Assembly: GCA_009773555.1 (NCBI GenBank)
Contig: WSXZ01000033.1
Location: 1-45,359, forward strand
Source of the DNA: Methylocystaceae bacterium
GTDB lineage: Bacteria; Pseudomonadota; Alphaproteobacteria; Rhizobiales; Beijerinckiaceae
Length of the DNA stretch: 45,359 nucleotides
Reading direction: 5' to 3'
Shown here: in pieces, positions 35,360-43,255 of the stretch
Layout: the number at the start of each line of letters is the position of its first letter
How positions within the stretch are numbered: position 1 is the first letter of the stretch
Made by a program: the position numbers and the translations under genes
Notes under the pieces: generated by a model
What the model was told of the DNA's origin: nothing
Database searches by the model: none
What the model saw: the letters and a program-made list of their open reading frames with translations, nothing else

Positions 35360-35830
35360 ATGTTTGGCAAGACCTATTCGGCGACTCCCGCCGACATCGA
35401 AAAGAAGTGGGTGCTGATCGACGCCTCCGGGCTCGTCGTCGGCCGCCTCGCCTCCATCATCGCGCTGCGTCTGCGCGGCAAGCACAAGGCGACGTTCACG
35501 CCGCATATGGATGACGGCGACAACATCATCGTCATCAACGCCGAGAAAGTGGTGCTGACCGGCCGCAAGCGCGAGCAGAAGGTGTATCACCACCACACGG
35601 GTTTTCCCGGCGGCATCAAGGAACGCTCGGCGAAGTTCCTTCTCGACGGGCGCTTCCCGGAGCGAGTCCTGGAGAAGGCCGTGCAGCGCATGCTGCCGCG
35701 AGGCCCCTTGGGCCGCAAGCAGTTCGGCAATCTGCGCGTCTATAAGGGCGCGGAACATCCGCACGAGGCGCAGAGCCCACAGACGCTCGACATCGCCGCC
35801 CTGAACGTCAAGAATAGCCGGAGCGCCTGA
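35360..35830 (+). CDS. rplM: 50S ribosomal protein L13
   Basis: This L13 of 156 residues reads [19 protein letters not shown] at the start. It continues [51 protein letters not shown], and [28 protein letters not shown] near the end. L13 is an early assembly protein of the 50S subunit. The frame is open upstream to 35273, but the conserved N-terminus fixes ATG 35360. It is followed 2 bases later by rpsI, the universal pair. Confidence 0.97.
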   Translation: MFGKTYSATPADIEKKWVLIDASGLVVGRLASIIALRLRGKHKATFTPHMDDGDNIIVINAEKVVLTGRKREQKVYHHHTGFPGGIKERSAKFLLDGRFPERVLEKAVQRMLPRGPLGRKQFGNLRVYKGAEHPHEAQSPQTLDIAALNVKNSRSA

Positions 35831-35832
35831 TC

Positions 35833-36312
35833 ATGGCCGAGTCCACTCTTTCCTCGCTTTCCGACCTTCAGGGAAGCGTCGCCACAGCGCCCGAGTCGCC
35901 GCGCTATGTGCAAAAGCTCGACAAGCAGGGCCGCGCCTATGCGACCGGCAAGCGCAAAAACGCCGTCGCGCGCGTCTGGATCAAGCCGGGCCCCGGCAAG
36001 ATCACCGTCAACGGCCGCGACGTCGAAGTCTATTTCGCCCGTCCGGTGCTGCGCATGATTCTGGCCCAGCCCTTCGGCGTCACTAAGCGCGCGGGTCAAT
36101 ATGACATCGTCGTTACGGTCGCCGGCGGCGGACTTTCGGGTCAGGCCGGCGCGGTGCGCCACGGCCTCGCCAAGGCGCTGACTGCGTACGAGCCGGACCT
36201 GCGTCCCGCGCTCAAGAAGGAAGGCTTCCTGACGCGAGATTCGCGCGTCGTCGAGCGCAAAAAATACGGCAAGCGGAAAGCCCGCCGCAGCTTCCAGTTC
36301 TCGAAGCGCTAA
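35833..36312 (+). CDS. rpsI: 30S ribosomal protein S9
   Basis: This 159-residue protein has the ~30-residue N-terminal extension typical of alphaproteobacteria, then [37 protein letters not shown] and [27 protein letters not shown]. The C-terminal Lys-Arg tail contacts P-site tRNA. It is cotranscribed with rplM and followed by a strong terminator. Confidence 0.97.
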   Translation: MAESTLSSLSDLQGSVATAPESPRYVQKLDKQGRAYATGKRKNAVARVWIKPGPGKITVNGRDVEVYFARPVLRMILAQPFGVTKRAGQYDIVVTVAGGGLSGQAGAVRHGLAKALTAYEPDLRPALKKEGFLTRDSRVVERKKYGKRKARRSFQFSKR

Positions 36313-36343
36313 GCTTCGCGATCTTCAAGGCAAGCATTTGCAA

Positions 36344-36371
36344 AGCGGCGCTTCGGCGCCGCTTTTGTTTT
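36344..36371 (+). terminator. Rho-independent terminator after rpsI
   Basis: AGCGGCGC (36344-36351), TTCG tetraloop, GCGCCGCT (36356-36363), then TTTGTTTT. A textbook stem with a stable UUCG loop, 31 bases after the rpsI stop. Confidence 0.9.
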
Positions 36372-36373
36372 GG

Positions 36374-36714
36374 TCAGTAGACGCAGATTTTGAAGTCGCT
36401 TCCTACCCAGCAGGCGGGGAGCGCTGCGCTTCTCCCCAGCGGGAGTTGATCCCGTCGCGGGTCAGTCCTCTCACTTCCGCCACTCCTGGCAATGTGACGG
36501 AGACGCTGATCACCGTCGCGCCGTCGAAGGCGCTTTTTCCAACGGGCGTGATCGAAAAGCTGCCGCCCGTTTCAGGCGAAAACTCGCATTTCCCGTTATA
36601 TGGCGCCGCGCCGGCGCCATTGACGACGCATCTCGCGGGTCTGGCGAGCGCGTCCGCGAACAGGAACTGCTGCGTCATGATGAAAGACGCGATCCAAACA
36701 GCAATTTTCTTCAT
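36374..36714 (-). pseudogene. Small secreted protein of unknown function, frameshifted near its C-terminus
   Basis: The ATG at 36712-36714 gives a signal peptide (KKIAVWIASFIMTQQFLFADALA), then RCVVNGAGAAPYNGKCEFSPETGGSFSITP and GINSRWGEAQRS. This is a pattern found in short exported proteins of Rhizobiales. The frame then ends early with PPAG and TAG at 36403-36405. The neighbouring frame continues ACWVGSDFKICVY with a stop at 36374-36376, which reads as the missing conserved end with its cysteines. A small frame-breaking indel near 36410-36425 therefore seems likely. Function unknown. The remaining gap to the MFS gene holds only repeats. Confidence 0.6.
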
Positions 36715-36790
36715 CAAATCCTCCCGTCGCTCCAAACTCAATCAATAGTCGTTGCAGCAAAGCCAGGGCTAATTTCGGCTCACTTTCAGT

Positions 36791-36823
36791 CGTCATGCCC
36801 GCGCTTGTCGCGGGCATCCACGC
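36791..36823 (+). repeat. REP-like hairpin, CTTGT-loop family (left member of an inverted pair)
   Basis: ATGCCCGCG-CTTGT-CGCGGGCAT (36795-36817) with flanks CGTC and CCACGC. An inverted relative lies 70 bases downstream. Very similar elements are dispersed in many Rhizobiales genomes. Confidence 0.75.
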
Positions 36824-36894
36824 CAGACGATCGCGAAACGCATCGCGCGAAGACGACATCTGCGGCTCATGTTCTCACATTTGCTCTTGTCGTT

Positions 36895-36928
36895 GCGTGG
36901 ATGGCCGCGACAAGCGCGGCCATGACGC
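36895..36928 (-). repeat. REP-like hairpin, CTTGT-loop family (right member, inverted)
   Basis: ATGGCCGCG-ACAAG-CGCGGCCAT (36901-36923). On the minus strand it has the CTTGT loop and the same GCGTC...CCACGC flanks as the element at 36791-36823, so the two form an inverted pair. Confidence 0.75.
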
Positions 36929-36974
36929 GGTGAAGTAACGCCTTGTTATTCGACGTCCTGGCAGCAAAGCCCTT

Positions 36975-38267
36975 CTAATCGAGCCATTCATCGCGCCGCT
37001 CGTGTAGACCCGCGACGCCCATCAGTCCGACGACCGCCCCGAAGATCAAATAGAAGGCCGGCGCGATCGGCGTGGCGAGATAGTCGATCAGCCAGGCGAC
37101 GATGAAGGGCGCGAAGCCGCCGAAGATCATCACCGCGACATTATAAGCGATCGCCAGCCCCACGGTGCGGACATGCGTCGGAAACTGCTCGGCGAGCGCC
37201 GTCGAGAGCGCGCCAAAGAGGCCCGAGAGAATGACGCAGAAGGCCGTCTGCGCAACTGTCAGCGCCAACAGCGTGCGCTCGGCCTGCAGCCAGACGAACA
37301 GCGGATAGACGCAAAGGAGAAGCATCCCGTACGACGCCAGGAGCAAGGGCCGCCGGCCGATCGCGTCGGAGAGCGCGCCGATCAACGGGGTCAGCACGAT
37401 CAGCAACACAAGACCGGGCGCCTGGGCGATAAAGGACTGTGCGAGGCTCAGTCCCATCTCCGTCTTTCCGTAGGTCGGCATGTAAACGAGGATCACGTAG
37501 AAGGAGATCGTCGCGCCGATCGTGGCGGCGAAACAGGCGAGAAGTCGATCGCCCCGCCGCCGAACGAGGTCGAGAAAAGCGCCCGCCACCCCGCCGTCCT
37601 GGGGCGACGCCTTGAAGGCCGGCGTTTCCTCGAGATGGCGTCTGACATAGAGCCCGACCGGGCCGATCAGCAGGCCGGCGAAAAAGGGCAGCCGCCAGGC
37701 CCAATCGTGCAGCGCTTCGACCGAAAAAACGCCCGCGACGAGCATGCCGGCGAGCGTCCCGAGCAGGATCGACAGACCCTGCCCCACCATCTGCAGAGAG
37801 CCATAGACTCCGCGCCGACCGGCGGGCGCGACTTCGATCAGAAACGCGGTCGAACTTGCGAATTCTCCGCCAGTCGCAAAGCCCTGCAGCAATCGGCCGA
37901 TCACGATGAGCATAGGGGCGAAGAGGCCGATCGTCGCATAGGTCGGGGCGAAGGCGATGACGGCGATCGCGACGGTCATCACGAACATGATGAGTTGCAG
38001 CGCCGCCTTTCGCCCTTTCCGATCCGCGTAGAATCCGAAGAAGAGGCCGCCGAGCGGGCGCGTGCAGAAGCCCGCGCCAAAGGTCGCGAGCGCCAGCAAG
38101 AGAGAGGCTGTTTCATCTCGGCTTGGAAAGAACGCCTGCGCCAGAACCGAAGCAAAAAAGCCGTAGACGACGAAATCATACCATTCCAGCGCATTCCCAA
38201 TCACGGCGGCCGCGATCTGTTTGGGCGCTGGCGCTCTCACTTGGGGGAAGTTTTGGCGCACATGCAT
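36975..38267 (-). CDS. MFS transporter, metabolite:H+ symporter (MHS) family
   Basis: This 430-residue protein has 12 predicted membrane helices. It starts IAAAVIGNALEWYDFVVYGFFASVLAQAFFP, the hallmark N-terminus of the MHS group (ProP, KgtP, citrate and shikimate carriers). It continues RPLGGLFFGFYADRKGRKAALQL and GRLLQGFATGGEFASSTAFLIEVAP, with a C-terminal-half ALSDAIGRRPLLL motif. It probably imports an organic acid or compatible solute with protons; the substrate is unknown. ATG 38265-38267 is chosen over an open N-terminal extension. Confidence 0.9.
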   Translation of the reverse strand: MHVRQNFPQVRAPAPKQIAAAVIGNALEWYDFVVYGFFASVLAQAFFPSRDETASLLLALATFGAGFCTRPLGGLFFGFYADRKGRKAALQLIMFVMTVAIAVIAFAPTYATIGLFAPMLIVIGRLLQGFATGGEFASSTAFLIEVAPAGRRGVYGSLQMVGQGLSILLGTLAGMLVAGVFSVEALHDWAWRLPFFAGLLIGPVGLYVRRHLEETPAFKASPQDGGVAGAFLDLVRRRGDRLLACFAATIGATISFYVILVYMPTYGKTEMGLSLAQSFIAQAPGLVLLIVLTPLIGALSDAIGRRPLLLASYGMLLLCVYPLFVWLQAERTLLALTVAQTAFCVILSGLFGALSTALAEQFPTHVRTVGLAIAYNVAVMIFGGFAPFIVAWLIDYLATPIAPAFYLIFGAVVGLMGVAGLHERRDEWLD

Positions 38268-38328
38268 GCAAATTTCTCGATTGTCCGCGCGCGCGTGGAT
38301 GCTTTGCGTTCGCAGTCGCGAACCTGCT

Positions 38329-39678
38329 CTAGCGGGAAGACAGGAGGCCGCCAAGCGGTCGCCGCGCAGCCTCAACGATCAGCGCGCCGACGACGCCGAG
38401 CGCGCCCATGAGCAGGAAGAAATACATGCTGGGCACGCTCGACCACAAACTGCCGAGCCATCCCGCCAGGAGATTGCCGAGAAACATCGACGTGAACCAC
38501 ACGCCCATCAGCGCCGAGCGCGATCCTTCCGGCGCGACATGCGACACGAGCGACAGGGCGATCGGCGAGAAATGCAGCTCCGAGACGGTGATGACGGCAA
38601 AATAGGCGAGGAGCCAAAGCCAGCTCGCCGCGCCGCCGTCGCTCGTCCAGGCCGCAAGCGCCATGACGCCGTAGCTCACAGCGACGCCGAGACAGCCGAG
38701 CGACATTTTACTGATTGTCGAGGGCTCGCGCCCCAACCGCGCGAGCCAGGCCCACAGAGAGACGAGCGGCGGCGTGAAGAGAAAGATCATCAGCGGATTG
38801 AACGCCTGAAACCAAGTCACCGGAATTTCGGCGCGCCATCCGAAAACATCGACGCCGCGGTCGGTGGACTGCGCCGCCCAAAGCGCGATCGTGTTGCCCT
38901 GCTGCTCGAAGGCGGCCCAGAACAGCGCGGAAGGCGCAAAGAGCAGCATCAGGATGGTGAATGACCGGCGAAACTGCGCGCGCGCCTGCGCGTTCGGGGC
39001 GCGCCATTGGCCGCGCATCGGCTCAGGCGGCAGGCTCGGAAGACCGATCACATATGTCGCGAGGCCGATCGCCATGCCGACGCCCGCGCAGGCGAAGCCA
39101 TAATGCCAGCCGATCGTCTCCCCGACCGTTCCGCAAATCAGCGGCGCGAAGAACGCGCCGATATTGATGCCGACATAGAAGATCGAATAGGCGCGGTCGC
39201 GACGGGCGTCGGTCGGCGCATAAAGCTCCCCGACCTGGACGGAGATGTTCGGCTTGAAGCCGCCGCAGCCCAGCGCGATGCAAAGCAGCGCGATCAGAAA
39301 CAGGCGATCGTAAGCCATCATGAAATGGCCGATGGCCATCAACCCCGCGCCGATGACGATCGTGCGCGTGCGCCCCAACCAACGATCGGCGATCGCCCCG
39401 CCCAGAATCGGCGCGAGATAAACGAGGCCGGTGTAGAGACCGTAGATTTGCGAGGCGAAAGGCTGCGGACCGAGCGGACCGGAAATCGTCTCGAGCCCGC
39501 GCTTCAAGGCGTTGAGGCCGAGCGCCGCGTCCATGCGCGCCGGCGTCAGCAGATAGTCGACCATGTAGAGGACGAGAAGCGCCCGCATCCCGTAATAGGA
39601 AAATCGCTCCCACATTTCGGAAGCGAAGAGAAAACCGAGCCCGCGCGGATGGCCGAGAAAATCGTCGCTTCGCTGCAT
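38329..39678 (-). CDS. POT/PTR-family proton-dependent oligopeptide symporter
   Basis: This 449-residue membrane protein has the POT signature GFLFASEMWERFSYYGMRALLVLYMV (ExxERFxYY) in the first helix. GGAIADRWLGRTRTIVIG and ALGCGGFKPNISVQVGELYAP follow, and the second half carries FWAAFEQQGNTIALWA. It would import di- and tripeptides with protons, in keeping with the Yej importer and peptidase genes nearby. The gene lies 62 bases upstream of the MHS gene on the same strand. The 190 bases before its start are where the GC content drops into the foreign cassette. Confidence 0.92.
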   Translation of the reverse strand: MQRSDDFLGHPRGLGFLFASEMWERFSYYGMRALLVLYMVDYLLTPARMDAALGLNALKRGLETISGPLGPQPFASQIYGLYTGLVYLAPILGGAIADRWLGRTRTIVIGAGLMAIGHFMMAYDRLFLIALLCIALGCGGFKPNISVQVGELYAPTDARRDRAYSIFYVGINIGAFFAPLICGTVGETIGWHYGFACAGVGMAIGLATYVIGLPSLPPEPMRGQWRAPNAQARAQFRRSFTILMLLFAPSALFWAAFEQQGNTIALWAAQSTDRGVDVFGWRAEIPVTWFQAFNPLMIFLFTPPLVSLWAWLARLGREPSTISKMSLGCLGVAVSYGVMALAAWTSDGGAASWLWLLAYFAVITVSELHFSPIALSLVSHVAPEGSRSALMGVWFTSMFLGNLLAGWLGSLWSSVPSMYFFLLMGALGVVGALIVEAARRPLGGLLSSR

Positions 39679-39851
39679 TCGCTATCTCGCGCCGACCCCG
39701 CGCTGCTCGTTGTGCTCCGACTTTTAATGCGCCACATGAGGCGAATTCTAGCACGGCGAACAGCTAAAATTGATCTCTGCCAGATATTTCTGTGGCTAAG
39801 ACTATGTGCAAGCTACCTCGACCGCCTTTTTGCCTACTAAGATGCAGCAGA

Positions 39852-39864
39852 CCCATTAGATGGG
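39852..39864 (+). promoter_or_regulatory. Small inverted repeat overlapping the Shine-Dalgarno of the two-gene cassette
   Basis: CCCAT-TAG-ATGGG precedes the start of the winged-helix gene, and its right arm shares bases with GGGAG (39862-39866). It may be an operator or translational control element. The XRE cassette at 10456-10474 has a similar arrangement. Confidence 0.35.
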
Positions 39865-39873
39865 AGCAAAATG

Positions 39874-40332
39874 ATGAGCGATAAAGCAGCGACTGCAAAA
39901 GTACAGATCACCATTGGTTCTCTCAATTTCTCGGCAGAAGGCGAGCAAGAGTGGCTAGCCTCGCAGCTCGCAATGGTTATCGAAGCGGCGAACGCCAAAG
40001 GTTTAGCGCATGCCGCACCCGCAGTAGCGAACTCTGACGCACTCACCTGTCAGAGCGAATTCTCGGTGTCTCTGGCAACTTACATTAGAGAAAAGAAGGC
40101 TGACTCGAATCAGAACCAACGCTTCTTGGCGACTGCTCGTTGGCTGCAACATCGTGGATCGATGGAATTAACGACAAGCGCGGTAACTAAAGCTCTCACA
40201 GAAAATCAACAAAAGAGGTTGGCCAATGCTTCTGAGTGTCTCAATCAGAATACGAAAAAAGGATTTTGCGAGAAATCTGGCAAGGGATTCTACATCACCC
40301 CTGAGGGCTTGAAGCACCTCGGAGAGGGGTAA
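39874..40332 (+). CDS. Uncharacterised winged-helix protein, first gene of a foreign two-gene cassette
   Basis: This 152-residue protein has a short N-terminal beta-hairpin/helix unit (KVQITIGSLNFSAEGEQEWL, then ASQLAMVIEAA) and a linker. A C-terminal winged helix follows at about 65-150: FSVSLATYIREKKAD, NQRFLATARWLQHRGSMELT, TSAVTKALTENQQKRLANASECLNQNTKKGF, and a wing GKGFYITPEGLKHL. The pattern looks like a widespread uncharacterised architecture, and no function can be assigned. ATG 39871 and 39874 are both possible; GGGAG is 7 bases from the second. Base use is visibly more AT-rich than the flanks. Its stop overlaps the next start by one base. Confidence 0.8.
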   Translation: MSDKAATAKVQITIGSLNFSAEGEQEWLASQLAMVIEAANAKGLAHAAPAVANSDALTCQSEFSVSLATYIREKKADSNQNQRFLATARWLQHRGSMELTTSAVTKALTENQQKRLANASECLNQNTKKGFCEKSGKGFYITPEGLKHLGEG

Positions 40333-41087
40333 TGAAGACCGCAAACGCTCTATCACTAATCCCGCCCGGGTTACGGGACCCTCTGATTGCCGAGTATCAA
40401 TCAATCATTCAGAACTATCTAGAACATCGCTGGTCCCCATCCGAACTTAGTGGCGGACGGTTTTGCGAAATAGTTTATTCGATACTGAATGGCTACGCGA
40501 ACAACAAGTTCCCCAACACTCCCTCTAAGCCCTCAAACTTCGTCGCTGCTTGCCGTGATCTAGAGAAGCACTCTCAAATTCCACGAAGCTTTCAGATACT
40601 CATCCCTCGTGCACTGCCGGCGCTGTACGAAGTTCGAAATAATCGCGGTGTCGGCCACGTGGGCGGAGACGTAAACCCCAACCACATGGACGCGACATTC
40701 GTCGTCGCAATTTGCAATTGGATCATGGCTGAGTTGGTTCGTGTTTTCCACAAGCTCAATACTGCTCAAGCTCAAGCACTAGTTGACTCTCTTGCGGAAC
40801 GAACGATTCCAGTTGTTTGGGAAGGCGAAAACGTCAAAAGGGTCCTTGATACCTCGCTCAGTCTCCGACAACAGATTCTTGTTCTCGCTGGAATAAGCGC
40901 GACCCCAGTCGCGGTGGGAGACCTTATTCATTGGACTGAATATAATAACAAGTCTTATTTCAATAAATTGCTTATAGCTATGCATAAAGAACGCCTAATC
41001 GAGTTCTCCAAAAAGGAAGGCACGGTCACTTTACTACCACCCGGAACAAAACAGCTGTCGCTTTTGGCCTCTTCTAAATCGATCTAG
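40332..41087 (+). CDS. HEPN-like / winged-helix protein, second gene of the cassette (candidate defence effector)
   Basis: This 251-residue protein has an all-helical N-terminal part (1-145) containing LPALYEVRNNRGVGH: Arg102-Asn103...His109 fits the R-N-x-H signature of HEPN ribonucleases and recalls Abi_C-type domains. Helices with DATFVVAICNWIMAELVRVFHKL follow. A linker IPVVWEGENVKRVLD then leads to a C-terminal winged helix (about 178-245: LRQQILVLAGISATPVAVGDLIHW, NKLLIAMHKERLIEFSKKEGTVTLLPPG). HEPN-plus-winged-helix proteins occur among abortive-infection and toxin genes. That role here is inferred from motif, composition and placement only. It is an AT-rich insertion between the POT and reductase genes. 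Confidence 0.8.
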   Translation: MKTANALSLIPPGLRDPLIAEYQSIIQNYLEHRWSPSELSGGRFCEIVYSILNGYANNKFPNTPSKPSNFVAACRDLEKHSQIPRSFQILIPRALPALYEVRNNRGVGHVGGDVNPNHMDATFVVAICNWIMAELVRVFHKLNTAQAQALVDSLAERTIPVVWEGENVKRVLDTSLSLRQQILVLAGISATPVAVGDLIHWTEYNNKSYFNKLLIAMHKERLIEFSKKEGTVTLLPPGTKQLSLLASSKSI

Positions 41088-41107
41088 AAGGCCCTTAAGG
41101 TGTTCTG

Positions 41108-41572
41108 TCAAAAGATAGCCGCCTCTATACCCGCCGCGACGAGCATGCCCAATTCGCGGCATTCCTCGACGAAGTGCTCCCGCCATTCGCCCTGGCAAAT
41201 GAGCGGCTCGCGAACCGCGCGCCAGCGCAGGCCGGTCACGATCGTCTCGACGCCGCGCCGCGTGCCCGTTCCGTCATGGCCGGCGCGAATGTATAGCGCG
41301 TAAGGCAGGCCCTGCGTGCGCTCCAACAAAGGATAGTAGCAACGATCGAAGAAGTCCTTGAGCGCCCCGCTCATGTAGCCGAGATTTTCGGTGGTTCCGA
41401 GAATCACCGCCTGAGCGGCGAGAACATGCTCGGGCGTCGCCGCGAAGGGGCTGAGCGTCTCAACCTCGACGCCCTCGATCTCGGGCGCACGCGCGCCGGC
41501 GGCGACCGCGTCCCGCAGCCGCTCGGTATTGCGCGACGGCGCATGCGCGACGATGAGCAGGCGCTTTGGCAA
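41108..41572 (-). CDS. Flavodoxin-fold NAD(P)H-dependent FMN reductase-like protein
   Basis: This 154-residue protein begins KRLLIVAHAPSRNTERLRDAVAAGA, the flavodoxin phosphate-binding loop, and has GTTENLGYMSGALKDFFDRCYYPL for the isoalloxazine contact. It probably binds FMN and acts as an oxidoreductase; partner and substrate are unknown. The start is TTG 41570-41572, ten bases after the stop of the small membrane protein gene, indicating an operon. It converges on the HEPN-like gene. Confidence 0.85.
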   Translation of the reverse strand: MPKRLLIVAHAPSRNTERLRDAVAAGARAPEIEGVEVETLSPFAATPEHVLAAQAVILGTTENLGYMSGALKDFFDRCYYPLLERTQGLPYALYIRAGHDGTGTRRGVETIVTGLRWRAVREPLICQGEWREHFVEECRELGMLVAAGIEAAIF

Positions 41573-41582
41573 ACGAGCGCGG

Positions 41583-41768
41583 CTACCAGGGGTGGAATTC
41601 TGGCACGTAAATAATCTTCATGAAGATCGCCAGGCCGATGACCGCGAGCACACCCAAGAGCGCGCTGTATCCGATCACCGAATAGACCGAGACGTTGTAG
41701 ACCGAATCCAGCAATCGCAGCGCGTACGCTCTCAGCGCGCCGTCTGTTTCAGTGACCTGCTTCGCCAT
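41583..41768 (-). CDS. 61-residue single-span membrane protein
   Basis: This small protein has a charged N-terminus (AKQVTETDGALRAYALRLLDS) and one or two hydrophobic stretches (NVSVYSVIGYSALLGVLAVIGLAIFMKIIYV), ending VPEFHPW. A strong Shine-Dalgarno AGGAGGG lies about 6 bases before the ATG at 41766-41768, which supports real and probably strong translation. I do not recognise the family. It might be a small subunit of a membrane complex or a membrane anchor for the flavodoxin-like reductase encoded just downstream. Confidence 0.65.
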   Translation of the reverse strand: MAKQVTETDGALRAYALRLLDSVYNVSVYSVIGYSALLGVLAVIGLAIFMKIIYVPEFHPW

Positions 41769-41845
41769 GATCTTCCCTCCTCCTGGAAGCGGTCGAACTC
41801 ATTTCGTGAAAAACAATATAGAGCCCAGAACGTCGCCGTCAGGGC

Positions 41846-42049
41846 CTATTCGCTCGACGCGATAAGACAGTCGCCTTTGTGGCTGGCGCTCCAGGCGCGT
41901 TTGCGCTTTTCCGCCAGTTCAACGACTTGGGCTTTTTGCGCCTCTGCCATCGACATCCAGCCGGCGATCTCGGCGCGCGTGCGGCCGCAGCCGACGCACA
42001 CGCCGTCGCCATTGAGTTGGCAGATCTTTATGCACGGACTGTCGACCAT
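41846..42049 (-). CDS. DUF1289 family protein
   Basis: This 67-residue protein has the DUF1289 pattern VDSPCIKICQLNGDGVCVGCGRTRAEIAGW, with four Cys (C-x3-C...C-x2-C) likely to bind a metal or Fe-S cluster. WMSMAEAQKAQVVELAEKRK follows. The function of the family is unknown. DUF1289 genes are frequent near argC in Rhizobiales. GTGGAG precedes the ATG at 42047-42049. A very long minus-strand open frame runs upstream of it, but that is a shadow of argC. Confidence 0.88.
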   Translation of the reverse strand: MVDSPCIKICQLNGDGVCVGCGRTRAEIAGWMSMAEAQKAQVVELAEKRKRAWSASHKGDCLIASSE

Positions 42050-42181
42050 TGGCTCCACTTTTGACGGATTCGCCGGGATTGCTGCGGATGCGTCCCGCCG
42101 CGCTATAGGACGCAGCGCCGCGCGGGTCAAAACGCCCCTGGATTTCGCGACAATCTTTTTATCCTTGTCCAAATCGATTAG

Positions 42182-43129
42182 ATGCGGGCCATGACGACGA
42201 GAACGAAGATCTTCATCGACGGCGACGCCGGCACCACCGGGCTCGAAATCCGCGAACGGCTCGCCGGACGCGAGGACATTTCGCTCGTCTCGCTCCCGCC
42301 CGAGACGCGCAAGGACGCCGCCGCGAAACGCGACATTCTCGCTTCCGTCGACATCGCGATTTTGTGTCTGCCGGACGACGCGGCCAGAGAAACCGTCGCG
42401 CTCTGCGACGCGCTCGGGGCCGTGGCCCCGCGCCTGCTCGACGCCTCCACCGCCCATCGCGTGGCCGAGGGTTGGGTCTACGGCTTCGCCGAGCTTTGCA
42501 AGGGACAGGCGGCGGCGATCGCCCGCGCGCGCCGCGTCGCCAACGTCGGCTGCTACGCCACGGGCGCGATCGCGCTCCTTCGTCCGCTTGTCGACGCCGG
42601 GCTTATCCGGCCGGACCAGCCGCTGACGATCAACGCCATCTCGGGCTATTCGGGCGGCGGACGGCAGATGATCGAAGCCTATGAGCGCGGCGAAGCGCCG
42701 GCGTTCGAACTCTACGCGCTCGGGCTCGAGCACAAACATGTGCCGGAAATCATGGCCTATTCGAAGCTTTCCGAGCGGCCGCTTTTCGTGCCCTCGGTCG
42801 GCAATTTCAGGCAGGGCATGCTGGTCTCGATACCGCTCGCGCTTAACGGATTGCCCGGCAAGCCCAAAGCCGAGGATTTCGAACGCGCCTATGCGGGTCA
42901 CTACGCGGAGGCGAAACATGTCCGGCTGGCGGCCGCGCCGACAAGCGGCAAGCTCGACCCGCTGGCGCTGAATGGCGCAGACGACATGGAGGTCTTCGTC
43001 ATCGCCAATGAGGCGCGCCGCCACGCCCTTCTCGTCGCCCGGCTCGACAATCTCGGCAAGGGCGCGGCTGGCGCGGCGGTGCAAAATCTCGACCTGATGA
43101 TGGGGAAGACCGCCGTCGTCTCAGCTTAG
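42182..43129 (+). CDS. argC: N-acetyl-gamma-glutamyl-phosphate reductase (type 2 ArgC)
   Basis: This protein of about 315 residues performs the third step of arginine synthesis, NADPH reduction of N-acetylglutamyl phosphate. The short type 2 form is recognised by [23 protein letters not shown] (NADP loop), the catalytic Cys in [20 protein letters not shown], and the [14 protein letters not shown] loop. ATG 42182 or 42191 may be used. In many Rhizobiales argC lies close to rplM-rpsI. Here about 5.9 kb of other genes separate them. Confidence 0.95.
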   Translation: MRAMTTRTKIFIDGDAGTTGLEIRERLAGREDISLVSLPPETRKDAAAKRDILASVDIAILCLPDDAARETVALCDALGAVAPRLLDASTAHRVAEGWVYGFAELCKGQAAAIARARRVANVGCYATGAIALLRPLVDAGLIRPDQPLTINAISGYSGGGRQMIEAYERGEAPAFELYALGLEHKHVPEIMAYSKLSERPLFVPSVGNFRQGMLVSIPLALNGLPGKPKAEDFERAYAGHYAEAKHVRLAAAPTSGKLDPLALNGADDMEVFVIANEARRHALLVARLDNLGKGAAGAAVQNLDLMMGKTAVVSA

Positions 43130-43227
43130 AGCGCTTCCCGATCACATGGACTCAAGGAAGCGCTCAAAATCAAAATGTTGAGCAGGTTCTAATCGAAAAA
43201 GTCTGTCAACTTTTTCGGAACCTGCTC
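43129..43227. repeat. Double hairpin element after argC
   Basis: Hairpin 1: GAGCGCTTCC (43129-43138) with GGAAGCGCTC (43156-43165). Hairpin 2: GAGCAGGTTC (43180-43189) with GAACCTGCTC (43218-43227), enclosing an inner stem CGAAAAAGT (43194-43202) with ACTTTTTCG (43209-43217) and a CTGTCA loop. The first arm begins on the last base of the argC stop. This looks like a dispersed repeat that may double as a bidirectional terminator between argC and the convergent transglycosylase gene. Confidence 0.7.
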
Positions 43228-43255
43228 GAGCGCCGACGGCGACGCTCGGGCGCGC

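Noticed and set aside
39711-41095. Prophage or insertion-sequence remnant around the AT-rich cassette
   Set aside because: No integrase, transposase, terminal inverted repeats or target duplication could be found at the edges.
42050-43084. Long minus-strand N-terminal extension of the DUF1289 frame
   Set aside because: It is antisense to argC; only the last 67 residues match DUF1289 and these have their own start and ribosome site.
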